From assembly GCF_003265705.1 (NCBI RefSeq), contig NW_020313005.1, positions 16,168,456-16,232,455 on the forward strand: 64,000 bases of DNA, read 5' to 3'. The stretch's first letter is position 1. Each line of letters begins with the position of its first letter. The position numbers and the translations under genes were made by a program. Below the pieces are notes generated by a model. That model was not told the DNA's origin and ran no database searches. It saw only the letters and a program-made list of their open reading frames with translations. Of the stretch, positions 43,276-54,800 are shown piece by piece. This stretch comes from Callorhinus ursinus. Lineage: Eukaryota > Chordata > Mammalia > Carnivora > Otariidae.

Positions 43276-44189
43276 GTCCAGGGGAGAGATCAAGGTGGTA
43301 TGTGGTGGTCAAGATGTCTGGCCAAGTTCTGGCCAGCTGTGCTGGGACATCTTCCCACCATCACCATTACTGGTTACACTCATTAGGTCTCTCATGCCTT
43401 CATTTTATACTGAGTCTCTTAGAGCCCACACTGTACACTTTCACAGGTAGCATAGTGGATGTCCATCCTGTAATTTTTTCCTAAGCTGGCTCATTTAAGT
43501 AGCTTATGAGTGTGTCTAGGGCAGATGATTATGCTCATAGCTGGGAATGCCTGCTTAAGTTATAGGTCCAGGGGAAAGGCACAGTTGGTGTGGGAATAAG
43601 TGTGCATGTATGTGTGTGTATCAGACCTATCTCAAACTGGCTTCTAAAGGCTCAGTTTCCTTTATTCCTGTGACTGGGACATTAAACACTGCTAATGAGC
43701 ATCATAGAGACAATCAGACATTCTGGGAAAGTCTTTTTACTCACTCAGCCTCAATTTCCATATCTGTAAAATGACCTCTTAGATCTAAAATACCCTTTCG
43801 AGCTCGAATATGAACAAAGAGCTCTGCTTCTGGACTTGAACACACAGTGTCTAACGATTCCACTTGACCCACAGAATTAGGACATTACTGGTGAGTGCCT
43901 ATTGCTTAGTATTTAAATCAGCTTGGCTCTCCCACAGTAGTACAACTCTTTCCCTTCTTATTTATACCATTTATTTGCACAGAATACCTCTCTTCACCAA
44001 TTTTTCCCCCCGACAAGTCAATGTAAAGGTAGGCTTCAGTCTAGATAAAGAATCAGTAATAGCACATGAGTGAGGCTTTACCCTGACATTGTAGGAAATA
44101 ACTGGTTGCCAAATGGAAGCCAAATCTCTGATGAGGCTGGAATCCAAACCCATGACAGATTCATTGCCATATCTCTCCTTGGCTGAAGC
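43276..44189 (+). other. Single-copy DNA with a MIR core fragment at 43735-43800
   Basis: AAAGTCTTTTTACTCACTCAGCCTCAATTTCCATATCTGTAAAATGACC (43730-43775) is a MIR core on the plus strand. The rest shows no repeat family or exon. A TG-rich run lies at 43600-43620. Confidence 0.5.
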
Positions 44190-44880
44190 AACTTGCGGGC
44201 AGTGTCCTTATTTCTGTATCTGGTACCATGTCTAGCTTACCTGCAGGCACTTAACACCTGTTTATCATTATCATGGAGACTGACAAATAATGGAATCCCT
44301 CCTGCCACCCAACATGTGGAAAGGTAATTGCTGCTTGTGCTGGTATCAATTCAAACCACACCACTGCAGCTGAGACAAGAACCTGGCCTTATCTTGAAGC
44401 TGTGCAGCTACTGGAAATTGTAGGCCAATGTCATTTGCTGGTGCTCTTTAACTCAGCAGTGGTTTTCAGCAAACACATCAAACTCTTAATGGGGTTTGTG
44501 AAAGTAAATCTCCCGTTTGATAGAAATAGTTTTTATTTCATTTCTCTTCTTTAAGAGAAATTCCTTTTAATTTGGGGGGGGGGGGTTGAGTGCAACGGGA
44601 GTGGGCATAATGATTCCTCAAAGCAAATAGGAGTCTGGTTGGACAATCAGCCTCACGGAGCCACTATTCTGCTGGGGAGCTGTGTGGATAAAATATTAAG
44701 TGCCAGGGTAGCAGCAATGTGGTTGCACAGACATAATTAGATGAGTAGTTAAGGGTCTGGCATTCTTTAGGGAAACAAATGATTGATCAACTCTGAAACA
44801 ATAAATAACCTGGCTCTTTAGATCTATGTAGCAACTTTAAATATTTAATAAATCCATATGTGTGTGAAGGATTTGTCCTC
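44190..44880. promoter_or_regulatory. Candidate conserved noncoding region
   Basis: Repeat-free DNA dense in homeodomain-type and TALE-type words: GGTAATTGC (44323-44331), GACATAATTAGATGAG (44730 region), AAATGATTGATCAAC (44777-44791), AAATATTTAATAAATCC. No open frame. A G12 run at 44574-44585 splits it. The call rests on motif density and lack of repeats. Confidence 0.3.
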
Positions 44881-45820
44881 ACCCCACTCCTGGCTGGCTG
44901 TGATTTTTGGATGAATTTATCAAACATGCTGTTTTGGGGACTTCTGATCTAGGCCATGGATATAGGAAGTGCCATTTAAAATTCTTGCCCCATCCCTTTC
45001 TTGGCACAGTGCTCATTGGAGGCTGTGATAACGTGCAGCCGTTGGGGAGGCTGTGCTTTTGGAGGATGGTGTTGGGAGTGGGGGCCATCTGGGACATTGG
45101 CATACCTCACAGGCATCAATCATAATGTGTATCTGCAGCTGGGAAACAGCGCATTGAACCCAAAACATGACACAGCTCAGAAAAATAGCTGGTTCTTTGC
45201 TGACAGCTATTTGTGGCTGTGAGGGTTTCTAGCCCGGAAGGACTGAGATGGAGAGGATGACAGGGCAGGGCCCCTGAATCAGGCTTTGTGGTTCACATCA
45301 TGCCCCACGGGAGCTGGTGGTCCCATTAGGAGGTGACACTCAGCCTTTAGTGCAAGAGGGCCCTCATGCAGGAAAGCAGAGACATGGCTTTGCATCGTGT
45401 ATGAGGACAAGCAATTGCCCAAGAATTTGCACGGGACTTGGTCATTTTACTAAGTTTGCCAGAACCTGTACCTACAGGGTTGCCATTGCTGGAAGCCTGT
45501 TTCTAGTCACCTGGTGGCTGTGGGTGAGTAAACACCGTTAGGTGATAACTACTGACTGCGTGACTGACGGAGGGATACAATGCATCACATGGCATGGCTC
45601 TTTTACTTAGGGACTGTCAAAGAGTTTTAGTCTTCTTTAGAGACAATACTGAGTTTTCCTGAATCCAGAGATACTAAAGGCTGTCGATAGAGATTTCCAG
45701 AAAGGTACTGGGTTTGGAGTCATTGAAGGGACAAGATGGAGGGTCACTGAGGCTTTTTTATGCCCCACTGTCTTACTGGCTAGTTTTTACAAGAACATTC
45801 TTTGGTAAAGAGGGAAAAGT
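44881..45820. other. Single-copy DNA; nothing recognised
   Basis: No exon or repeat family seen. Confidence 0.4.
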
Positions 45821-45823
45821 AGG

Positions 45824-46011
45824 GGCATCTGGGTAACTCAGTTGGTTGAGAGTCTGCCTTTGGCTCAGGTCATGATCCCGGAACCCTGGGATTGAGTCCG
45901 GTCTCAGGCTCCCTGCTCAGCGGGGAGCCTGCTTCTCTCTCTGGCTGTCCCCTGCTTGTGTGTGCACGCTTGTGTGCGCATGTGCTCTCTCTCTCTGCCA
46001 AAAAAAAAATT
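45824..46011 (+). mobile_element. Can-SINE, poly-A end at assembly gap
   Basis: GGGGCATCTGGGTAACTCAGTTGGTTGAGAG is the tRNA-like head with A box. TCAGGTCATGATCCCGG and GGGATTGAGTCC (B-box region) follow, then CTGCTCAGCGGGGAGCCTGC and the CT-rich part, with TG-rich variation at 45957-45980. It ends in A9 just before the N run. Confidence 0.95.
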
Positions 46012-46111
46012 NNNNNNNNNNNNNNNNNNNNNNNNNNNNNNNNNNNNNNNNNNNNNNNNNNNNNNNNNNNNNNNNNNNNNNNNNNNNNNNNNNNNNNNNN
46101 NNNNNNNNNNN
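46012..46111. other. Assembly gap of 100 N
   Basis: Exactly 100 N, starting in the poly-A of a Can-SINE. Confidence 1.
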
Positions 46112-48515
46112 GCAGAGGAAACAAACTTTGGTGGTAGAGTCCAGATTACTGCCCTTTGTACGTGTGCATCTGGGATGAGACTCAGCAAGTCCAAACCAGC
46201 ATGTGCTGAAGAGAGCAGATGGAGAGGTGGATCCTTCTTCTCGGGTCTTGCTCAACCCTGACAGTGCAACAGATGGCCCCTAACCACCAAATGAGGCCAA
46301 GTTGGGGTACACAACAGGCCTACCCCACTCATCAGTGTGCCCTGGGTTTCCCAATGCCCCAGAGAGGAGAGGTACGCCAGCTGTGGGGGGATGTGGTCTT
46401 CTGGGGCTGGTCTTCACTTTGGATAGAAGAAAGGATAGAGTAAGGGTCATGAAGAAGGGGGAGGCAGTAGGGAGGCTCTGATGGCTTGCTTTTCTGGAGT
46501 GACAGCTGGCAGGCAGCTGTGGAGAGATAGCGTGTGTGTGTTAACAGCCACAGTGACTGGGTGTTTATTGAATTGCTGTGGATTTTCTAACAGCAAAGCA
46601 AGCATACTAAATTGCTGCAAATTACCAAGGGCTTTCCTAATGTTTGATAAAAATACTGTGAACATTTAAGGACACAGGCTCGGCAAATGGTTCTGAATGT
46701 GGTTGTAAGAAGCTCTCTTGCTTTGAGGACAAATACGCTGGCTCTTCAATACAAATAAATGGAGCCTAGTTAAATGATGATCACACCCAGAGGCTGGACC
46801 TCACAAATTCAAGTTGACATCCCCTTCCTTTTTCAGTATTTGCTTCCATTCATTTCAAGCTGTGTTTTCTTGCCTGGCCTCTGCCCACCTTGCCCATCAA
46901 GAGATGATTATTTTGTTGTACCCCCTTGTGGGGCACCTCCAATCTGTTGTGGCAGCTTATCTTCTGGTTCCGATATGAAAAGAATTGCAGGAGGGTGGGC
47001 TAATCTCCAAGGCTACCCATCCCTTCCAAGAACAGGAAGATCTTGAAGAAGGCAAGAGACCAGGGGATTAGAGTGGGACACATTTTTTGTTTGGTGGTCA
47101 GTCATCTCCACAAACCATACCTGGTTTCCTCAGATTCAGCCTCATTTCCTTTTGTCCCTGGGCTTTGCAGTTTTGCTCATTTTCCTCCCTAAGGTCATGT
47201 TCTTTGGACAGAAATAAACCATAATTTTTTGCCCTAAGGAAAAAAGTGCCACTGGATTCAGAGGCTTGTGGCTTCCAACCTTGTACTCAGAAGTATAGGA
47301 GAGCTGGGCCTCTGAATTAAATTATACCCTAGTTTAAAAATCAAAGGAATAACTGTTTAGGGGCCAAATGCACTTTGGGTTAAATCAGTTCAAAGCATCA
47401 GAAAAATCGTTAGAAATATTTGAAGAGCCCAGCAGGTGGCTAGGTTTGCATTTCTTAACCTGTGTCATTTGATGTTTTGCTTTTGCAGGGGGAGTATAAG
47501 GAATTTCGTTGCCTTCCAGCAGTTAAATTGAATCCAGGAAACCTACACTAGCCTTGGTGGTTTGCAATAAAATTTCAAGGCTTGGATGCTCTACTTCCTG
47601 TTTGATTGTGGTTATTGTGGCAAGTTTGGAATTCTTTTGCTCACGAAATGATCACATTGAAAACCAAAAAGACTAATATACTTTTCAACAGCAGTGAAGG
47701 TCGCTTTAGTGGTATGTCCAGGTATGGGTGCTAGAGGTATTGAGGTTTCAGTATAGTCTAGGAAATTAGAAAAATAGTTCTAGTACTTTTGGGTTAGAAT
47801 AGATGCTTCCTGACTTAACATACTAAGTGGGCAAGAAGCAACAGAGAATACAACTGGGCCAGAGAGGGATAGGACTAGCAAAGGGGCAGAGTGCAACTGG
47901 AAAGAAAGAGGAAACCAGAGCCACACACTGTTGAGCCATGGCACACTTGCCTGACCACGATTGGACTGGCATTAGAGGGAAGACGAATAGAACACAACCA
48001 GCAGTAGGATAAGAACCACCGATGTTTTCCCTCAAGAACTGAGCAGAAATTACAGGAAGAGAAAAAAACCTTTGTTGCAAGCAGGTGGACTTTAGTAGCA
48101 GCCTTACAAATTGTGGCTCTCAGGCCCATCTGATGATCTGTGAGCCTTTAGGCAGGACTTACTCTTTCTTGATGGGATAAAGGCCTTATCAACTGTCTAG
48201 GATAAGCACAATCTGCAGGGGGCCTTCCTGAAGCAGGGCTTCTTTGTGTCAAGGAGGAGCTCTGGGGATGAAACCGAACTCTCCTAGGATATGATCCCAT
48301 TCCAGGACTAGGAATCTTATGCCACTGGGTCGCTCTGTTTCTAAAGGTGGTGGGAGAATCAAACTTATACGTGACATCTGTCTCTCCAAGTGCCCCTTTT
48401 CTCATCCATAAGGTTAGGGTGTTGGGGTTCCTGATTCCATCTCTCATGCTACCTGTCAAATCCTTTGAGGAAAAATCAAGGGAAGACAATTGTGCAATGT
48501 CCTATGAACAAAGCT
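46112..48515. other. Mostly single-copy DNA; nothing coding recognised
   Basis: No repeat family or exon seen in 2.4 kb. An AT-rich stretch at 46555-46670 (ATTGAATTGCTG, AAATTGCTGCAAATTACC) could be regulatory, but this is only an impression. Confidence 0.4.
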
Positions 48516-48742
48516 CAGACATGTGGGTTTTTTTTTTTTTTTAAGATTTATTTATTTGAGAGAGCGAGAATGAGAGAGAGAGTGTATATGAGAGGCGGGG
48601 AGGGTCAGAGGGAGAAGCAGACTCCCCGCTGAGCAGGGAGCCCAATGTGGGACTTGATCCCGGGACTCCAGGATCACGACCTGAGCCGAAGGCAGTCGCT
48701 TAACCAACTGAGCCACCCAGGCACCCAGACATGTGGGTTTTT
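48516..48742 (-). mobile_element. Can-SINE with perfect duplication, recent
   Basis: The SINE is about 48532-48725. It reads poly-T, AAGATTTATTTATTTGAGAGAGC, GAAGCAGACTCCCCGCTGAGC, GATCCCGGGACTCCAGGATC and TTAACCAACTGAGCCACCC on the plus strand (antisense). CAGACATGTGGGTTTT flanks it at 48516-48531 and 48726-48741, without mismatch. Both A-box and B-box regions are intact. Confidence 0.95.
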
Positions 48743-48749
48743 GAAAAGC

Positions 48750-48892
48750 CTGTCCATCCATCCATCGGTCCATCCATCCAATCATCCATCCATCCATTCA
48801 TCCATCTTTTGTCCATCCACCCACTCACTCACCCATCTGCAATCCATCCATCCATCCATCCATCCATCCATCCATCCATCCATCCATCCACT
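48750..48892 (+). repeat. (ATCC)n microsatellite, compound
   Basis: CCATCCATCCATCGGTCC, several interrupted units to 48838, then about 12 uninterrupted ATCC units at 48843-48890. The frame 48645-49013 is a shadow of it. Confidence 0.95.
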
Positions 48893-48974
48893 GAGTCTTT
48901 GGCACTTTAATTATTCATTCATTGATTCAGTGAATAACACTGAGCACTTAGAGTGTAGCCAAACTCACGATACT

Positions 48975-49210
48975 TTAAGCTCTATGGGGGCAAGGACTAT
49001 CTCCTTTTGTTGACACTCTATCTGTCCCTAGCGCTTGACAAATCATCAATGCCAAATCATCAATTGCCAAATGAATGAGAAAGATAACTACACTACCTGT
49101 TTGACAAGAAAACAGGGTGGGGAGTGGTTCTGCTTCACTCTACTCCATTTCCCTAATTTCTTGGCAGTTGTACATACTTCAGTGCTAAATAAATGTTTGT
49201 TAAAGGAAGG
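48975..49210 (+). mobile_element. Two L2 3'-end fragments in a row
   Basis: TTTAAGCTCTATGGGGGCAAGGACTATCTCC with CTGTCCCTAGCGCTTGAC, then CAGTGCTAAATAAATGTTTGTTAAAGG, match the L2 3' end (usual: GCTCCATGAGGGCAGGGACT ... GTGCTCAATAAATGTTTGTTG). The partial duplication suggests a tandem copy or insertion of sequence between them. Confidence 0.6.
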
Positions 49211-49289
49211 AAGGAGTCTCTGTGAGGCTGCAGTTGTTTGTTTCACAAGTCTTGGTCATATGCTTGTGTACCATGTCCTTAGGCAGTCT

Positions 49290-49468
49290 GGTGTAGTGAG
49301 GAGGGCATGATGGGTCTGAAATTGGGGGACCTGGATTCACCTCCTTGCTCTGTTTCTAGTAAGCTGTGCCAATTTGGATAAATCGTGTAGTCTTTCTGGA
49401 CTCTCTTTTCTCATCTGCAAAGTGAGAAGTCTCTTTTGGCTCATTCCAGCTTTAAAATACATGATTAG
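49290..49468 (+). mobile_element. MIR SINE
   Basis: GACCTGGATTCACCTCCTTGCTCTG, CTGTGCCAATTTGGATAAATCGTG and CTTTTCTCATCTGCAAAGTGAG follow MIR order. Confidence 0.75.
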
Positions 49469-49649
49469 AACATGAGAAATAAAAATGAAGGCAGAGGGTA
49501 TGCCCCTAAAAATGATAGCTGTTATTATTTTAAAGACCGGGGCTTGTTTTCATTACAGTATTAAGGAAAGGGTTGTATATCCTTTAAGCGTTCAGTAAAT
49601 GCTTCTGAATTACAATAATAAAATAATTGGGAAGTGTTTACTTAGACAC

Positions 49650-49905
49650 ATTCATGGGGCTCACTATGGGCCAGGCACTGTTACACAGGCTTTACAACTA
49701 TTAATAAATTTAATCTTCATAACAACTAAATGAGGTAGGTACCAATACTGGCCCCAGTTTACGTAACAGAAAACTGGGACGTGGAGGGGTGAACTCAGCT
49801 CCCTGTAGTTATTCAGCCAGTTAAGGGGCAGAGCCAGCATTTGAAGCCAGGTGTTTGGGCACTAAAGCCTGTGATATTAACCACCTTGCTATGCCGTAGT
49901 GTCCT
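49650..49905 (-). mobile_element. MIR SINE, long antisense copy
   Basis: TATGGGCCAGGCACTGTTACACAGGC, TTTAATCTTCATAACAACTAAATGAGGTAGGTACC, CAGTTTACGTAACAGAAAACTGGGACG, GGCAGAGCCAGCATTTGAAGCCAG, TATTAACCACCTTGCTATGCC: nearly the whole MIR in reverse complement. Confidence 0.85.
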
Positions 49906-49929
49906 TGACAACCACATTATCCTGTGATG

Positions 49930-50060
49930 GCTAAAACAGAATATGAACCTTAGTCCCTACCATGAAGTGCTCACAGTCTAATTGGGCACATGAAATATTT
50001 AGAGAATAAGAGAGTGGGCGATAAAGCCGCAATGGGAGGTATAGATCATTGGAGAACAGG
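49930..50060 (-). mobile_element. L2-type fragment
   Basis: TAGTCCCTACCATGAAGTGCTCACAGTCTAATTGGGCACATG resembles antisense L2 (usual: GTCCCTGCCCTCATGGAGCTTACAGTCTAGTGGG). Confidence 0.55.
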
Positions 50061-50156
50061 AAAGCATATAATAGGTACCTTACTTTTATATAACACTTTA
50101 TGCCTTTCTGTGTGTTTTTACATCCATCATCTCATTTGCTCCCCATAACAGCTATC

Positions 50157-50360
50157 ATTATTTATTGAGAGCTTACTATGTGCCAGGCACTGGGCTAAGT
50201 GCTTCACTTATATTATCTTAACCAAGCCTCACAGCAGAACTATTATACAGGGACCACTTCTATTTTAGTGTTAAAAACCTGATTTGATTCATTTAGGTAA
50301 ACACAAAGTGGAGGAGTTAGGACTGGCTTCAAACACAGCTGGTTCCAGGGCCTCAAACAC
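50157..50360 (-). mobile_element. MIR SINE, antisense
   Basis: TATTGAGAGCTTACTATGTGCCAGGCACTGGGCTAAGTGC, TATTATCTTAACCAAGCCTCACAGCAG and GAGTTAGGACTGGCTTCAAACACAG follow antisense MIR. Confidence 0.75.
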
Positions 50361-51107
50361 AGTCACTGGGATGTGGTCTGTCTGTCTTTCTCTTCTGTCT
50401 CGTCCTTCCTCTGTCCCTTTCCTTTCCCATTGTGGCTCTGGGTTCCTCTATGTTGGCTTCACGCTCAGATGAGTTCTTTCCTTAGAGTGGCCCCAGACAT
50501 CCTTATTGCAAATGATCCCAGCAGAGAGAGGACCTCTCCTCAACATTTCCTACAAACATCCTGGAACTGAGCTCCATGCATGTGGCCTGTCTCTGAATGG
50601 ATCACTGTGGCCAGAGGGATGGAATATATTTATTGGTCAGACCTGGGTCACAAGACAAGCCCCATACCCCCTGGAAGGAACTGGCTCATCAGACCCCAAA
50701 GGAAAGCAAAGATGATGTTTCTAGAATAAGGGAAGATCAATGCTGGGCAGACACAAAAGTAAAAAAACATGATGACTATATACCCCATTTTATGAGTAGG
50801 CTCTGGGAGGCTAAGTATTTTGATGAGGACCACATATCCACATATCTAGAGAGCAGCAGAGGAGGAGTTTGTGGGATGCATATCTGGTTCCTCCTATCCA
50901 TTTTACAGATGGGAAAAGTGAGGCACAAAGTGGTTGAATGCCTTCTTGATATATCTAGATAGAGGGAGATGTTCTAGGATTGAGGGCAGTGTTTTCTGCA
51001 GCACAGCAGCTGACAAGACAGCCCTGACACAGACGTCTTCACTGTGCTAGGGAGGCTATCCAAGGTAAAAAAAAAAATCTGGACAATTGGCATTGCATTC
51101 TGTATCA
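50361..51107. other. Single-copy DNA with short MIR-like pieces
   Basis: Antisense MIR core words occur at 50783-50835 (CCCATTTTATGAGTAGGCTCTGGGAGGC) and 50893-50940 (CCATTTTACAGATGGGAAAAGTGAGGCACAAAGTGG). The rest is unassigned. Confidence 0.45.
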
Positions 51108-51262
51108 AAATCTGTAACTTAGACTTTTGGGGCACCTGGCTGGCTCAGTCATTAGAGCACATGACTCTTGATCTTGGGTGGTGAGTTTGAGCCCCACATT
51201 GAGTATGGAGATGACTTAAAAATAAACAAAATTAAAAAAAAAATCTGTGACTTAGGCTTTTG
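51108..51262 (+). mobile_element. Short-type Can-SINE with 22-bp duplication
   Basis: The SINE 51130-51240 has a head GGGCACCTGGCTGGCTCAGTC and an A box, then CATGACTCTTGATC and GTTTGAGCCCCACATTGAG, then directly a tail TTAAAAATAAACAAAATTAA without the CT-rich region. The flanks at 51108-51129 and 51241-51262 match over 22 bases with two differences (CTGTAACTTAGAC versus CTGTGACTTAGGC). Older than the perfect-flank SINEs. Confidence 0.9.
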
Positions 51263-52600
51263 AACCACAGCTTATGGTTGCAAACCCACACAATCCCTAA
51301 ATTTGGAGTAGAGACATGAGTGGCTCCTGTTGGGTAGCTTCTTTCATAAGCTGGTTTTCAAAACATCATGCTGGTGGTGGCACCAGGCCCAGGGAACTGG
51401 GGACTCTGGCTGTGAATTAGAGGCAGCAGACTTGCTAGTGGACCTCCACCAACACCACGGCACACAGACAGCCGAAGTGCTGGTGCTTGTGGGTTGTGTG
51501 CAACAGTCTTGCTTTGTGTCTGGTCCTTGGGAATGTCCCTGATGAGCGTTCAAGAATGATCTCAGTGGGAGATCTGCAGGCAGCATTGTGCGTGGGGAAT
51601 GCATGGATGAAAGAGAGTCAGAAGCCCTACGTCTAAGTTTTGATTCTGTCCTTATCAGCTGTGTGGCCTTGGGTGTCTTAACTCTGCAGCCATTTCCCCA
51701 TCTGTGAGATGGGACCTGTGGATCAGGTCTCCTTAGTTCGGAGACAGGTGTCCTGAGAGGTAAGCCCACAGCTATTGGAAAAGGCCCCACACGGAAGACA
51801 GGTCTCCCCAGCTAAGGTGGAAGTGGAGAATCCAGCAGTTCTGAGCAGTTGTTCTGGAGGGAGTGTGCTCAGAGAGCTGGCTTCTGTGTCACGCTTTGTG
51901 CCCATGGGTGCATGTGACTGTGCTTGCCAGTGGTAGACAAATGCTCTCCTTGGCTCCTACCTCCCACAGCTACAATGATCTGTACTCCCGGCTCTGTGCC
52001 TTCATGTCGTCTGCCCAGTCTCCCAAGCCAGTGAGCGTAAACTTGCCTATAGCTCACTCCAGTCCTCCTTGTCTTTGACCCAAAGACCTGAATTCAAACT
52101 ACAGGGGCCAGGGCAGGGATCCCGATGTGACTAACCAGGGTTCACAGCTCTGTGCCTTAGCGGTGTACACATGAACAAATCTCTTTATGCATCCTAAGCC
52201 TTGGTGTTCTGACCTGTTCTTATAAAGAATAAATCAGATAACATTTGCAAGTGCTTAGCTGATTATTTTGTCATGTTATATGGAGACTGATAACGTGACT
52301 CTTGAAGACTTGGGTCTCCATGTTGTTTTTCTTCCCTGACACACTTCTGTGTGTCCTTGAGGGGCATGGACCTGGCTGCCCTCCCAGGACTGAATGTGGG
52401 GTGACTCCTGAGCAGCTCTGCTCCCTTCCAGCCCTCCAGTGCTCCCGTGGCACATGGCCATGCTTCATGGCCTGCTAAGCTCTGTCCAGCGCAGCTATCA
52501 GCCCTGCCCTGGCTCAGTTTTCTCTCTCTACCCCCTCACTTATCTCTGTTCTGGCTGATCTTAGGAGCTTTTTGTAGCCTGTCAGGCCCTAAAGGACACT
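51263..52600 (+). other. Single-copy DNA with two MIR fragments
   Basis: MIR words at 51615-51730 (GTCAGAAGCCCTACGTC, CAGCTGTGTGGCCTTGGG, CCCCATCTGTGAGATGGG) and, weaker, 52130-52260. The 148-codon minus frame 51344-51790 overlaps the first and has no domain I know. No exon seen. Confidence 0.5.
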
Positions 52601-53395
52601 CGTCAGAGTGAGTTCCAGTTCCATACAATGCAGCTCCCTCGGATTTGGGGACAAGGGAAATTGTTCCTGGGTAATATCCTTTTCTAGCCTGCTCATCCAT
52701 AGGGCTCTAGTGGGGGCCGCTTCCACTGAAATACATCTCCTCCCTTGCCCTCCCTCCCACGTTATGCCTCCCCCTGCTTTCCACAGGTTTCCCTACCCTT
52801 CCTGTCTCTTCCTGAGTGTCCTTACCCAAGTCCTGGCTAATCACCTCCTGCCCCTCCCTCAACCTGTTTTTCTATGCCTGTCTTTTTTAGCAGGATGTTC
52901 CTCACTATAGAAAGGAAACTGTCTCCTCCATTGGCTCCAGGCTGAGGTGTGAATATAGGGAGAAGGTGATGTGGTGTTTTTTCTTCTGTTCTACTTCTCA
53001 AGTAAGCAGTTTGTCTCCTTTCCCATTCCAGACTTCCTGCTTGTACACCACCATTGCAAAGGGGATAAAATGGAATTCTTCACCAGCACACCACACTGTT
53101 AACCCCGCTTCATTTAACCTTTGTTAGTAAGAGCATGTGTCCGTAGCTTTGTTCCTTGTGTGCTGACCAAGCAGCACACGTCCTGGCCTCAGTGTGGATG
53201 TGCAGTGGCAAGAATATGGACCCTGGGTGAGAAGACCAAGAGCTCATCCCCAGGTCCTGCTTGTGACTCCAAGGCAGGCAGCGCTTTACCTCCCTCATTT
53301 GTGAAAGGGGAATGATAACCAGGCAGAAGGGGGGAGTGGATGGCAAGTAGTACCTTATATGAAAATGCCTTATAAGGTGCAGAGAATTATATAAA
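52601..53395. other. Single-copy DNA with a MIR fragment near 53200-53325
   Basis: GGACCCTGGGTGAGAAG, GTGACTCCAAGGC and CCTCATTTGTGAAAGGGGAATGATAACC resemble MIR. The 100-codon frame 52608-52910 has no known domain. Confidence 0.4.
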
Positions 53396-53399
53396 TGGT

Positions 53400-53832
53400 A
53401 GGGTTTTTTTTGGGGGGGGGTTTAAATTGTGGTGAAATACACATAACATAAAATTTAACCATATTAAATTCAGTAGCATTAAGTACATTTATAATGTTGT
53501 GCAACCATCAGCACAGTCTAGTTCCAGAACATTTCCATCACCCCAAACTGAAACCCATTCCCATTAGCAGTCACTCCCCAGTCCCTGCTCTCACCCCAGC
53601 CCCTGGCAACCAGTAATCTACCTTCTGTATCTATGAATTTGCCCATTCTGGGTATTCCATATAAGTAAAACCATACAATATGTGGCCTTTTGTATCTGAC
53701 TTCTTTCCCCCAGCACAATGTCATCAGGGTTTATCCACAGTGTAGCATGAATCAGTGCTTCAATCCCTTTTATGGCTGAATAATATTTTACTTTGTGGCT
53801 ATACAACATTTTGCTTATAAAAACGATAGTTC
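53400..53832 (-). mobile_element. Old L1MA/L1MB-type 3' end
   Basis: Antisense words in order: TTGTGGTGAAATACACATAACATAAAATTTAACCAT, CATTAAGTACATTTATAATGTTGTGCAACCATC, CCCAGCCCCTGGCAACCAG, TATGAATTTGCCCATTCTGGG, AACCATACAATATGTGGCC, and GGCTGAATAATATTTTAC. G9 at 53412-53420 lies next to the poly-T. Confidence 0.85.
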
Positions 53833-54439
53833 TGGTTTGAAATCTCATCCAGAGAATTATTAACCATCATGGAGAAGTGGTAATTTGAGATGAGGAGACA
53901 GGGATGCTTAATTTGGGGAAAAGGAGCCCTGGGGGGAGTCATGAGACCGGCTTTGAAACATCTCAGAAGCTCTCATAGCAGAGCAGGACCTAGTCTCCAT
54001 GCCTGCCACTGGGAAGACCAGGGCCAATGGGACACAATTTTTGACCCACTTCTGATGTGCTTGAGAACCCTCCATGGGCCGGCCCTGGGGAGGGATGTTT
54101 GGGTGCTTTGGAGTCCCTGAGAACTGTGATCTGATAGAGAAGAGCAAATAGCATGAAGAAGCTGTCAAGCCAGAACTGAGGAGCAGCCCAAGAGTCTGCT
54201 GAGACAGGGTGTGAGGCCCTGGGCCAGAGCTGTGGGGAAGGTCATGGATATGCAGAGAAGCTGCAATTGAGGTAGGATAAGGAAGGCTTAGGACCCAGGC
54301 CAGGAACAAAATTTGGGAGCTGGCTGTAAGGGCTCAACAGCTCATGGAATGTCTCCACCCTGGCTGTCACCACCCTAGTTCATTTTTGGATCATCTCTAC
54401 AGCTTGCCTACAAGTCCCATGGCCCAGTTCTTGTCCTGA
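53833..54439. other. Single-copy DNA; nothing recognised
   Basis: The 133-codon minus frame 53908-54309 shows no domain or signal I know. Confidence 0.4.
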
Positions 54440-54800
54440 CTTCCCCCACCTCATTGCTACCCCTTATTCCTCCTTTGGCCTGCTAACTCTAAAATCAGGT
54501 TTCCGCTTGGATGTTGTTCTTCCCAGAAAACCTTTCCTGATCTGCATCTTCATAACCCACAAAAATATCTTGGCTGGCATCTCTCCTGTTTGTCCCCAAA
54601 GGTTCCTGTACTTTTTCTTTTGCAGCACTAGACTGTGAGTGCCTGTTTGCTGGTGTGCGTCTATGCATTCTGCAAGGATGGGAATCAGTGTGTCTTGTTC
54701 ACCATGGCATCTCTGACATTGTAGACCCTTGTCTGGCACATGGTAGGTGATGTGCACATATTTGCTGAGCGAATGAAGATTGAATGAATGGGGCTGGTGC
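54440..54800 (+). mobile_element. L2 LINE 3' end
   Basis: GGATGTTGTTCTTCCCAGAAAACCTTTCCTGATC is the L2 'GAGAGGCCTTCCCTGAC' region. GCAGCACTAGACTGTGAGTGCC, TCTTGTTCACCATGGCATC and GTCTGGCACATGGTAGGTG, then GAATGAATG, form the L2 3' end. Confidence 0.8.
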
